Source: Steromphala cineraria
Lineage: Eukaryota > Mollusca > Gastropoda > Trochida > Trochidae
Reading direction: 5' to 3'
DNA: 64,000 nucleotides
Assembly (NCBI GenBank): GCA_916613615.1
Contig: OU744728.1
Coordinates: 35,238,450-35,302,449 of the forward strand
Below are positions 1-11,900 of the stretch, one piece after another. Under the pieces are notes generated by a model that saw only the letters and a list, made by a program, of their open reading frames with translations, searched no databases and was not told the origin of the DNA. The position numbers and the translations under genes were made by a program. The stretch's first letter is position 1; each line of letters starts with the position of its first letter.

Positions 1-60
1 ATAAAACCTGTTGATCTAAATTTATTTAGATTGCTGCATGGTAGGACTCTGCATCTATGT
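1..60. repeat. Edge of a dispersed repeat cut by the window start
   Basis: The first ~35 bases closely match positions 14739-14775 (shared core CTGTTGATCTAA followed by TTTAGNTTG). Two copies in one window mark a dispersed repeat whose body lies to the left of position 1 here and at about 14570-14780 in the other copy. No coding or TIR structure can be assigned. Confidence 0.4.
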
Positions 61-128
61 ATACCAAAATTCTTCCTATTTATTGAGTAAGGGAGGATTA
101 ATTGGAGGTTGAATTATGAAATGCTTTG

Positions 129-488
129 AAGGGGCAGTAGCACGTTTTTTGACAATTTCATATTTTCAATTGTTCACTGATAATTGAACGTAAATGCTAA
201 ATGTATTATTTTGAAGGTGTTAAAATTATCATTACACAAACCAACCATTCATGGTCATAAAACAAATTATCATTATTCACATAAAGTCCACTGGCTGCTA
301 TTTTTGTGTGGACACCTTTAATTCATTTTGTGTAAGAAAAAGGAATCGCTTAGCTGAACTTTACATTATATATTTGATTAATTTCTGCTTTCTTTAGTTA
401 AAAAACAATGTCTTCCAATTTGAACCATATATTTTCATTCTATAGACATCACCTCATATTCCCCCCTAAAAACGTGCTACTGCCCCTT
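129..488. mobile_element. TTAA-type MITE with perfect 21-bp TIRs, copy 1
   Basis: Positions 129-149 and 468-488 are exact inverse complements over 21 bp (outer end AAGGGGCAGTAGCACG). The flanks read TTGA on the left and TTAA on the right, as expected for a slightly decayed TTAA target duplication. The element has no ORF, so it is non-autonomous. Its interior is homologous, in reverse orientation, to 25627-26553, which also carries TTAA at both ends. TTAA targeting is the habit of the piggyBac superfamily; that assignment is inference. Confidence 0.75.
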
Positions 489-2842
489 TAAAGTTCAAAT
501 TGATATATATCAAAAAGGGTATCTGTGTTGTTTTATAAATAGTACCATGTTTATCCCATTGATTGAGACAAGTCTATACTTCCACAAGTGGCCATGAGTG
601 AAAAGATAGTATTGAAAATTCTTATCTCATTTTATTAGATAAGAATTGTGTTTGTCAAGAAGTGACATATGCCTATATTCTAGTAAGTATATTCCATGAC
701 AAACTATTTCCCTGTGTGTTATTGCTACTAGATATATATATGACATACAGACATAAACATACATGCCTTCATGAGTAGCACCATGCCTGTGCAATTAAAG
801 GGCCATCATGTTTGAAGCAAGTGATTGTTTCGTCTGCTATTGACATTCATGATGATCGCCAAAGCAAGCTCATGATTTAGACTGCTAATATTCTGATATA
901 TAGACTGATAACAAAGAACATGGATTATGTTATTTTCAGAAAAGAAAAATATTATCACAGCTTGCTTTAAGCAGGGTTTTGAAGATATGTGCCTATTTGA
1001 TATTGCAATACTTCCCAGTATCCCAATGCCAATAATGTAGTTCATTGAAAATATCAATATCATTTCCTTCTGGAATAGCCAATTCCTTTTTCTGAAAATG
1101 ACACCGTGTAAACCAAAGAAGGGACTTTACCTTTGTCACACATTGAGAATTTAATTAAGTAGCTAAAAGGAAGCTATTTTGAGGTGTTGTTGAAAGAAAA
1201 CAATCTTATTTCATCTTGATCTGAACAATATAAAACACAAGTCCTTACTCGCACTCTTGAACCTGATCTTACTCTTGAGGCAGTCATTCAGTTAAGTGAA
1301 TATGAGTGCAGATATTCAAATGTGATGGTTGTCTGAAAATGGCTTCTGAGATAGCAGTCAAGTTCTTTCCACAGAATGTTACTAAAGATCAGGATGGTAG
1401 CTTTCCCAAAACCTTTTCTTTGAAACAATGCTGTCTCTGCATAGGCATAATTATGCCGGGCAATGTTGGCAGTTGCTTCAGAGGACTGAAGTATTACGGT
1501 TTTAAAGTTTTGAAAGCAAAGGTAGTTATGTAATGGATGACATTAGGTGATAATTGAAATTTATTGATACTATTTAACTTTGTAATTTTTTTCAACATTC
1601 ATCAACTCAATGAAACTTTATGACTTTGATAAGACATTTAATCCATGTAGTAATGCATAGTATACAGTAATAAACAATAAGGAATTAATTCTAACCTTTG
1701 ATACTGCATGAATTGCTTGCTTTTTAGATTGTGTCCCTACCTTGATCTCTTTTGGCTTGGGCGATATCCCAGGGATAATTATCACTGGTTGTTTTTACTC
1801 TTATTTCGACTTGAGATATGATGCTAACATCAAATGTATGTTTGATAACTGAACCCCCTTGCACTTTTCATTGTTAATCTACCGGACTAGTAAATGAATA
1901 TCCATTAGCACATACAAGAGCTGATATTCAAAGATTTGATTAACAAATGATCTTTTGAAAACTTTCTAAAAAAATCAAAATAGTAAATTAATAAAAGCAG
2001 GTTGAGATTTCAAGGGTCAATGTTATTAAGATTTGTTTTATTTTGATTGGTGCTGTGCTAAAGGAAGTGGAAAATGAATATACATTTTATCATACCTAGG
2101 AATGGGAATCTGAAAATATGAACGAGAATTTTGAGATGAAAATAGATATAAAGATTAAAAATTAATATAATATCATATTCATGGAATTATTAATTTCCAT
2201 GACTTCAGTTTTAAATCTTAAATACTCAACTGTTATAAACCTAACGAATAAATGAATATTTATTTGAAAAAAAAGTTATTTAGAAATCAGGTTGCTATTC
2301 TTGATCATTGCGCTAATGATACACATGCTGGGCCTAAGCTACTCTGAAACGTGACGGAATTAGATGGAACATGTTTCTAAAAAAGAGTTGGTTTGTAGAT
2401 CGTTATTGATATCTTTACCTATTATTTTTATAAACGAAGGTACTTGATCGTCCGACAGGGCTGTCTTTAAACAGATGACTGTAGACGTCCCTGTGGTCAC
2501 ATCTTTACGAAAGATCTATTTCACATGTTCATGCTTAAAAAAATTTCAGTTTAAGGTATGCATAATTGGACATTAGACAACTACGAGCAAAGGGATAAAT
2601 GAAGATGGTGTTGTCTCCAGGGTTTATCCATAACCTACTGAGAAGATTCCAACTCATGATATTAAGGTTACCAAAAATTTATTATGTCTTCTCAACATTA
2701 AGATGAAAATGACAACATTAATGAGGAAGCCAAACCACTTAAGTATCATCGTCAGTATCAGTCGTAACAAAACCTTTAACATAACGTTCTGTCTATCAAA
2801 CCTACGGGGTAACCTAATTTTGCAACCGTTATAGATTCTATC
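489..2842. other. AT-rich intergenic DNA, no gene recognised
   Basis: About 2.35 kb without a supportable gene. A 75-codon open frame at 1306-1533 has no recognisable domain and no splice or poly(A) context, so it is not called. The stretch leads up to the PAN-gene promoter. Confidence 0.6.
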
Positions 2843-2849
2843 TATAAAA
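2843..2849 (+). promoter_or_regulatory. TATA box of the PAN-domain gene
   Basis: TATAAAA sits about 103 bases upstream of the ATG at 2952. Transcription would begin near 2873-2880, giving a 5' UTR of about 75 bases without an intron. The ATG has A at -3, a good initiation context. Confidence 0.6.
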
Positions 2850-2951
2850 GTGTTTTTCAATACGATATATGAGATGATATGAGGAAGTACCAACTTAAAC
2901 TTTCGGAAAAGGTTTTATTAACAGACAGAAGTTGTTCGTGTTTTTGTAACA

Positions 2952-2991
2952 ATGAAGTTGTTCTTTTTTCTCTGTGTTCTGACAGTAGTGG
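2952..2991 (+). CDS. PAN gene exon 1: signal peptide
   Basis: Encodes [13 protein letters not shown] and one base of the next codon. The hydrophobic core directly after Met-Lys is a signal peptide, though short. The donor GTATGT follows at 2992 in phase 1. Joining to exon 2 gives ...TVV-D-S-Q-C, so mature protein begins at or near the first PAN module. Confidence 0.75.
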
Positions 2992-5900
2992 GTATGTTGT
3001 CGTTTGCATCTTCCCTGTGCTTATCAATATAACAACATGATTCAGTTCATTTACATCACATTTAGCTAACTTTGTTATGATTCTAACATTATGACTCTTT
3101 AGCTCATCTGGCCTGAAAGGCCCGATGGGCTTATGGCATGGCATGGTGTCCGGCGTCCGGCCGTCCGTAAACTTTGTGGAATTTCGACTTCTTCTCCAGA
3201 ATCATAAGGCCTAGAAAGCTGAAACTTTGTGTAGATACTCCTTGGCTAGTGAGGATTATAAAGTGTAACTTTGGTGGCCCTGTGACCCCAATAAGGGCCA
3301 CAGGGGCCACATCCTTAAAACCTATTTTCATCTTCTTCTCAAGAAGCACAAAGCCTAGAAAGCTGAAACTTTGTGTACAGACTCCTTTACGAGTGAGGAT
3401 TATTAGCAGCCCCGTCTAAGGACGGGGCTGCTATCAGTTTTTGTGAAGTTTCCATCGCCGCCGCCGCCGCCGCCGTCGCCGCCGCACTCGTACTACTAGC
3501 TATAACTTTTTTTCACTAAGCTTTCCAGAACTCTTATTCATACCTTACTACTCATACCTCGGGGGAACGATTTTGACACGTTCACTTTCAAGGTCAAAGG
3601 TCAAGGTCACGAGATACGTATTCACTCTAAGAATTCCTTGTAAACGCGATAACTTGAAAAGTTTTTGTGCTATGAAGCTCTAACTTGGTATATATCGTCC
3701 TTGGAAAAGTAAAAAAATTTGAAAAGGTTTTGGCTACAATCCGTCAAAGGTCAAGGTCACAGCAAGGTCATGACGTAAGCATGTTTTAGCGAAAATGCTT
3801 TATTTTAACTATGATCACTTTTAATCGATACATGATTGTTATAAAGTGTTCAATTATTGTGTGACCTTGAAGGTCAAAGGTCAAGGTCATGAGATATGAG
3901 TTATTACAAAATGCACTAAATTTGGGTATAACTTTATCCCATTTAGCTTTTCAGAACTCATGAACATGTCTAAACGTTAATACTTCAAGGGAATCATTAT
4001 GACATGTTCACTTTCAAGTTCAAAGGTCAAGGTCACGAGTTATAAAATCACCGCAAAATTCTTTGTAAACACGGTAACTTGAAAAGTTTTTGTGCTATGA
4101 AGCTCTAACTTGGTATATATCATCCTTGGAAAAGTAAAAATTTTTGAAAAGGTTTCGGCTACAATCCGTCAAAGGTGAAGGTCACAGCAAGGTCATGACT
4201 TAAGCATGGTTTAGCCAAAATGCTAAATTTTAACTATGATCACTTTTAATCGATACATGATTGTTATAAAGTGTTCAATTATTGTGTGACCTTGAAGGTC
4301 AAAGGTCAAGGTCATGAGATATGAGTTATTGCAATTCCTTGTAAACACAATAACTTTAAAAGTTTTTGTGCTATGAAGTTTAGATTTTGTATATATAATC
4401 TCTTGAGAAGTACAAAATTTTCAAAAAGTTTTGGGTACGAACTGTCGAAGGTCAAGGTCACAGCAAGGTCAACATATATGGAGAAAATGGATTAATTTAA
4501 TTTTTAACACTTTATTTCATTACAATAATGTTATACTCAATGAAAGGTGTTCATTGATTATGTGACCTTGAGTGTCAAAGGTCAAGGTCACGAGAAAATT
4601 CCCAATTTGGTGAGGCCTGTAAAAGGCGGAACAGGGTAAGGCGAAACCCCAAGTTCAGGGGCTGCTCTGCTTTTGCGGTATCCCGCAAACGCTAATCTAG
4701 TTAACTGTAGATTTTGTGACCCTGTGGCTCCTGTGGGAGAACCACATTGGCCACACCCTAAAGCAAAATCAAATGTAAAGCCTGATGAGCTACAGAGCCA
4801 ATTGCTCTATTTTTTCAGACTTATCTTATTTCCTGCATGTTCAGTAATTACATCCATCCACTTAACTCAATACCTTATCTCGGTGTGGTGGTATCGGAAT
4901 CACTGAGAGCTATGGGAGCTTTTGGAAGGGTCTCCCAGGTTGGACTGTCTCCTCGCATTTGGATGACCACAACCATGTATTCTTGAAAACGTATTAAATC
5001 CCGGCTCACTTTCTCAATCAGTCATTATTATCCAAGTAGAAAATTAGATATATTTGACATGCATAACTATTATCAATTATCGTGTATGCATATACACTAT
5101 CCAAAAAAATCCGGGGAGGCAAATGTGATTTTGAAAATGTTGGAATAGGTTGAAAACAATAAAATAATAAAGCTATGATATTTCCTATTAATTGTTCAGA
5201 TTAATTTACAGATTCAGTGCACAAACAGAACGATTTGAACCTATTTGTGTGTTTGAAGTCGTTTTTGGAAAAACATTTCGTAAATACCATGTAAAGACAG
5301 ATTCATGTGAAAATAAGCTCAAGAGTATGTTAAACCAAACACGAACAAAAGGCAGTCACTTGTTTGAAACGAACGTTGTGGTGTGAGGGATAGAAACTGT
5401 AAATTCACAATCTGCAATTGACTGACATTAAGTGTTCGTCAGAGCAGCATATCTTGCAGTTGTGGTCAGTTCCACTTGACAGTTGCTGTTGAAAATAGCT
5501 CGATAGATGGACATAAAAAATGCCAGTTAAGACAAAAGTCTTATCATTCGGATCACTAACTATGGCCATCGTCTTGTCACAGCCTCAGAGATTATTCACC
5601 ACGTCCCTGTATGAAAACAAAGCTCGAACAACTTAACGGAACCATTTGCCTGAATGGATATGTTACAATGAAGGCCAATCATCTGCCCTGTTTTGAGAGA
5701 CTTCCGAATGCAAATGGCACTGCAAGCTTAACCTTAGAAACTCTAAGAAAATCTAGTTCAGTAATAAGTCAAAAATTGGTCTGCAATTGCCAAATTAAAA
5801 GTAATGTTCCTTATTATTGTTCACAGTTGGCAAATGAACATTTTCCCCATAATTTTATCAAAACGTTTAAAAGATAAGGTTAACACAGTGTTAAGGTACT

Positions 5901-8900
5901 ATGTCCGACAGCATATGGCATTTTCCAAGTATTAACAGAACACCTAAATGGTCACTTTTCTGGCCACTTCTAAAGTCAAACTCTTGCAAAGGATTTCTCA
6001 AGATATTAACCTCAACAGAAAATCAATGGTAGGAACTCAAGTGACGTGAACGTCAACGTCTCAATACGTTTCAGACACTTTTAACTATTAACCATCAATC
6101 TCAAGAAGAGTAAAAGAGTCTTTATCAATTTGTTCATTCATTGCTATAGGGATCTCAAGCACGACATGCTTCAAACGGTAGTCACGCGACATATAAAGTT
6201 CAATGCCACCTTTAAAATAAAAACACGCATGTACAAGACTAAAAAAGGTGTTGCAGTGTTGATTACTTTTTGTATATCGACATGTGTATTTTCACCTCTT
6301 GACCATTGAAATTAAATGATTCTTTTGCTCAAAATGTAAGTAAATCATTTAACAAAAATATGCGTAATGCATTTTTTTTTAAATAAATTGTATTGGATAG
6401 AGTTTACATATATGTCATTTAATACTTAAATAGGTGTTGCAATGTTAAAAAACCTTTTGTTTATAGACATGTCAATCTTCACCTTCTACCATTGCAAATA
6501 TATAATATTTTTACTCAAAATGTAAAGTAACACTTTAAAAAAGAAATTGCCTTGTGCGTTTCATTTTAATATAGTGATAGATGAAGTGTATATGTCACTT
6601 TATATCCATTTCAATGTAACATTTATATAGGTAAAATCAATATCATTTAATCATATTCAATTTCTTGATTCTTGATTGTTAGCCATCATATCATTGAAGT
6701 TTTCGATCAAAGCAGTACATGTTCAGGTTTTGCATATTGGAATTGTTCAAAAGTTAAAAGAAATCAACAGTCCTTTTATTTTCTCTATCCCAATAAATCT
6801 TGACATAAAAACTAGAAACTGTATTACTTATGATAATAATTCAACGGAGTCTTAGTCATTTAAACTCTTTCTTACAGACAGCCAGTGCATGAAAACAGTT
6901 TCACACCCTAACAAATGTGGATGGCCAAATCCAAGTTACTTTGGAACCATAAATAACACGGAACTAGTGGTCTGTATGGATCATTGTCTAGCGAACAGAA
7001 AAGGAACCTGTATGACAATGCACTGGGTTCCATCAACCAGACAGTGTGTTCTCTATCCACACTCACCAAGGGAGAGGGACGTGGAATGCTTGATTTCTAA
7101 CAAAGTAAAGTGCACTTTTGTTGCAGGTAAACAAAGTAATATATCAATATTCCAATTTTTATCACAATACCAACGTTGATTGCAAGCGTTCATTTAGCCC
7201 CTGTGTCTTTTAAAGGGGGAACGTTACATAATTTCGTATTGTTTTACAAAACGTACGAATATATGTTACTCACATCAAAAAAGGACTAGTCTTAGCCAAT
7301 GTTTGATGCATTCATACAATTAGTCTCTTATATGTTCCCTTTAGAAAATGACAAGTATATTTTAAGTGAAGAAGATTCCTTGGTGAGATTCATTATATTT
7401 TATCACTAATCCAACCGTTTATGGTGGACTGAATTAACCCATAGTCACTTTCGAGTTTATTAAGTTTAAAGATAAAACATGACATTTACCTAAAAATAAC
7501 TATAAGGATTTTTAAAACACTTTCTAATAAGCGCTAGAGCTAGAGTATGATGATAACTTGAGTTTATTCGCCTTCTAAGACATCATAGGAGACATTTGGA
7601 TCACCAAAAGTAACTATTAGTTCCGATAGTTTGACAGCTTGATACCGAACATGTCCGCTACGGTTGCTGCAATCCAATGATTAACGTGCAAACATTTGGA
7701 ATTAAAAAATCCAAAAGCCCTATCATCTGACGTATATGCACCTTACAGTGCACATGAACCTTTTGTTAATTGTGGGATGTCTGATAAAGTGGGGGCGCGA
7801 TAGTGCAGTGTTTAGCGCATTCGGCTGTGGATAGACCGCCTGAGGTTCGAATCCCGGCAGGGGCTCAGCAACTTTTTTGCAATAGAGAAGATTTGATTTG
7901 GGTGCAATGCTACACCGAATTTCAGTACAGTACCCCCATTGTTCGCTAGTTCCAACCGATGCTCGCAGGTTTCACCGCAATACATAGCCACAATTGCGTC
8001 GCTGGCTTTCTCCCTGCAATAATACAAGCAGCTGTAATATTAGTGAAATACTCTTGAAGTCGGCGTTAAAACTCCAAACCACCTCACCTAACACCTGATT
8101 CAGTGATAGCTTAAGAAGATTGATCGTGAATCTTTTGCAACAGACATTCTTGCATCAGCTCTCTACTCTACTATGCCAGACAACGTGGATGATATGTCTG
8201 ACCTGTACGACATTGTCCTTCACCAACTTCTTGATAAACATGCTCCAATGCACAGCAAATACCTCACTGATAAACCACCATCCCCGTGGTACACTGAGGA
8301 AATCAAAGCTGAAAAATCCAAAAGAAGAAAACTTGAAAGCAGTGGAGAAAATCAAAACTTGAAATTGATCGCCAGCTCTACGTTAACCAAAAGAACAAAG
8401 TGAACTATCTTATCCGGAAGGAGAAGACACGATACTTCAACTCTCAAATCATCAACTGTGAATCTGATTCGAAGAAACTGTTTAAAGTTACCACAGGTTT
8501 GCTGAACAAAACCTCGGACAGGGTCCTACCCGATGCTGATTCAGATGAAAAATTATCAGTGACATTTGGAGATTACTTCCGTGATAACATAGATGCAATC
8601 CATCAAACCCTCTTGGAGAAAAATGGTAAGAACTCTATACTACAACCAACGAGTGAATCTGGTAAAGAATGTGACAGTCTCTCCAACTTTAACCCTTTTT
8701 CCGAGGATGATGTTCTCAAGCTCATAAGGCAAATGAACACTAAGAGTTGTTAACTTGACCCAATTCCAACCTCACTTCTGATTGACTGTATCGGTTCACT
8801 TTTGCCATTCATCACCAGACTAATAAATAAGTCCTTACAAACAGGAGTTGTTCCAAAATCTTTCAAGAGTGCCATTGTCAGACCCCAACTTAAAAAAAAC

Positions 8901-11900
8901 GGACTTGACAAAAATGTCCTGAAAAATTACAGGCCTGTTTCGAATTTGTCCTTTTTGTCGAAACTCCTTGAAAAAGCAGTCGCATGCCAACTGGAAGAGC
9001 ATCTCTCGGTAAATGATCTGCATGAAAAGTTCCAATCCGCGTATAGGAGCGGCCACAGCACCGAAACAGCCTTGGTAAGAGTCACCAATGACATATTAGC
9101 AGCTGCAGACCAAGGAGAGTCATCAGTGCTGATCTTGTTAGACCTGTCTGCAGCATTTGCTACGGTAGACCATTCAATCCTTCTATCTACACTTCAGAGG
9201 GAGCTAGGGATAAAGGACACAGCCCTATCTTGGTTTAGCTCGTATCTGTCAGAGCGACGTCAGAGTGTAACCATCAACTCGTCGCAATCCCCTCGCTATG
9301 ATCTGAACAGAGGTGTTCCCCAAGGATCAGTACTCGGCCCCATATTGTTCACCCTATACACCAGATCACTCGGTGACATAGCGAGAGGCAATGGGCTTAA
9401 TCAACACCAGTATGCAGATGACAATCAGCTCTATACAAGTTTCACCTCTGCCAAATCCAAAGAATCTGCTTCTAAGATCACTGACTGCTGCATTGACATC
9501 AAACATTGGATGAACACACATATGCTCAAACTCAATCAGGACAAGACGGAATTCATATTGATCGGCCCAACCAGACTTACACAAAACTGCAAAGAATTCA
9601 CTGAACTTCAGATTGATGATGCCATTATATCTGCCTCCCAACAAGTCAAGAACCTCGGGGTTGTGCTGGATCAACAGCTCACAATGAAACATCATGTCAC
9701 AAAACTTTGTCAAACATCAAACTTTTATCTCCGCAATATAGGAAAAATCCGCCCATACCTGACAGAATCATCAGCTATAAAACTCCTGCTTTCATTAATC
9801 ATCTCCCGCATTGACTATTGCAACAGCCTCCTGACCAATATCTCCAAAGAACAAATCGCCAGAATGCAACGAATTCAGAATTCAGCTACAAGAATTATCT
9901 TCAAATGTCCCAAATCCGACCACACAAGCCCTCTTCTACAACAACTTCACTGGCTTCCAGTTGCTGCCCGCATTGACTACAAACTCCTAGTTCTAGCCTA
10001 CAAATGTTTCACTAACTCTGCTCCATCATACCTGACAGAACTCCTACCTGTTTACTGCCCACAGCGAACATTAAGATCTCAAGATAAATGCTTGTTTGTT
10101 GTCCCTAAAGTAAAATCCTCAACCTTTGGCAAAAGAACTTTCTCCTACTCGGCATCAACCAAATGGAACAATTTACCTGACCACCTAAAAACTGCTGCCA
10201 GCCTTTCATCCTTTAAGTCTCAACTGAAAACCCATTTGTTTAAAGAATACTATCTCTAATATATCGTCCTGGCCCGTCAGCGCAAAGAGCACCCTGTGTG
10301 AAGTTCTGCGCTATATAAATGAATGTATTATTATTATTATTATTATTATGTAGGCTAAATCTTTCATAATATATATGGTTTACTCTTTCTGATGGGTACA
10401 AGTAACACATCACTGAACAGATCCAAGTTTGTAATCTACATGCTTATATTTACACAATGTATGTTACCTAACAACAAATAAAATATCGTCATATGTAACC
10501 TTTTTCGATGCAGAATTTTTATGTTTGTTAATTGTAAATAAAAGAGAGAGAAATGGTGAATGATTTTATGTAAAGTATCATGTCATGAATGGAATCATAG
10601 TACATAACCTATCATCATTTCTATAAATATTTTCATTTTCGTCTTGAAAACTTAAATTATGAACTTAGTCAACATTTTGTCCACTGTGTCACAACGGTGT
10701 TCTATTTTACTTTGCAATGTCCATTCAAGTTCTGGTGCTCAATATATATGGATTTGGTCAATATATTTACATTTGGTCATTTTTTGGCAGGTAGATAGCA
10801 CACACTAGCAAACACAGAGATCGCCACTTTACTGATACCATTTGCTCAGTCACTTACTGATACAAAAATATTGTCGCATGAGTATATTCCACATGTAGAC
10901 GAGACAGAGACCGAATAATTATTTTTATTTCTCCAAATCGGAGATTCCGGGGTATATTGTTTTTGCCCTGACCGTCTGTTTGTCACAAAAAAAACTTTAA
11001 TCTTGCTCAAAACTTTTGATTGCTTGGGGATAGACCTTTGATTTCACATATGCATGTATCATGATAAGACCTTTTAGATGAGGTAATAATATTTGATTTC
11101 GTGACATTAACCTTGACGCTGCAAGCATTTTTTAAAAACGTTAACCTTTTCCATAACTAGTGTTTGAATATAGATTGATATTTCAGAAATGTCTCCGGGA
11201 CATATTGACACAAACATATACATTAACAATTTTCTGATATCCGGGGGCATAAGTGTTTGACAAATTCATCTTGTTTGGTTGTCCTTGCTATCTGCAACAT
11301 TAACATTAAGGTTACAGATTATTAAAGAGTAATTAAGAACATCTAGCTTCTTGATTTGTATGTGCAGCATTCAACCGCATTGTGGGTTGGTAGAGCCATT
11401 CAGAAAGCATTCACTTTTGTAATGTTACCGATCTTCTAAAACGGGCTGTAAAATGGCCAATAATAGTCTAATTAACAAGTTTACCGTCTCTATTTTATGC
11501 TCACATCATTTCGATAGTTAATGCTTATATAGAGATAATAATCTTTCATTCTTATAACTACTGCTATCATCTCCTCTTAAAATCTTCTTGTTAAAATGCT
11601 TTGACAGGTGAAACATGTTTTAAAGAAGACCAAGGCTCCATACAGATCAATGAATATTTACCTTTGGTGAGGAACCAAATGCTTTGCAAAACCCTCTGTC
11701 GCATCCACCCTGCTTGCTGGAGTTACCTTTGGAATACTCTCAATCAACAGTGCAGGATCCAAACAAAAGGGACCAAGCCCACTAAGCGGCGTGCAGGAGA
11801 TGTATGGATAAGACAGAAACCACAGTGCCCAGGTCAAGTAACTATTACTATTCAATATAGTTCCCCTGATTATTCAAAATACCCTGTGTTTATTAATGTT

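Larger units (their letters stand above)
3100..4820. repeat. Outer dispersed repeat interrupted by an inner AAGGTCA-rich repeat
   Basis: The outer repeat begins near 3100 (GGCCTGAAAGGCCCGATGGG) and shows a tandem motif, AAGCTGAAACTTTGTGTA, at about 3219 and 3360. It resumes at about 4700-4815, where the phrase on gaccctgtgg and ggccaca recurs. The inner repeat (about 3405-4680) contains two long tandem copies about 423 bp apart (3656-3900 and 4079-4326) and a third diverged copy near 4350-4600, all rich in AAAGGTCAAGGTCA. Repeats of this kind are familiar in bivalve genomes; that comparison is from general knowledge. Confidence 0.65.
2992..6877 (+). other. PAN gene intron 1, repeat-rich
   Basis: This 3.9-kb intron holds the bivalve-type repeats at 3100-4820 and a diverged tandem dimer at 6245-6600. 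An 88-codon open frame at 5611-5877 has no recognisable domain or splice context and is not called. Confidence 0.7.
7127..11607 (+). other. PAN gene intron 2, site of SINE and LINE insertions
   Basis: The 4.5-kb intron contains a tRNA-like SINE unit (7790-8085), a degraded LINE (8106-10348) and a bivalve-type dispersed repeat (about 10910-11260). The remaining 7127-7789 and 10349-10909 show nothing recognisable. Confidence 0.7.

Noticed and set aside
7796..7865. Functional tRNA gene
   Set aside because: The B box is perfect, but the T stem and acceptor stem do not pair adequately, and the unit continues into a SINE-like body.
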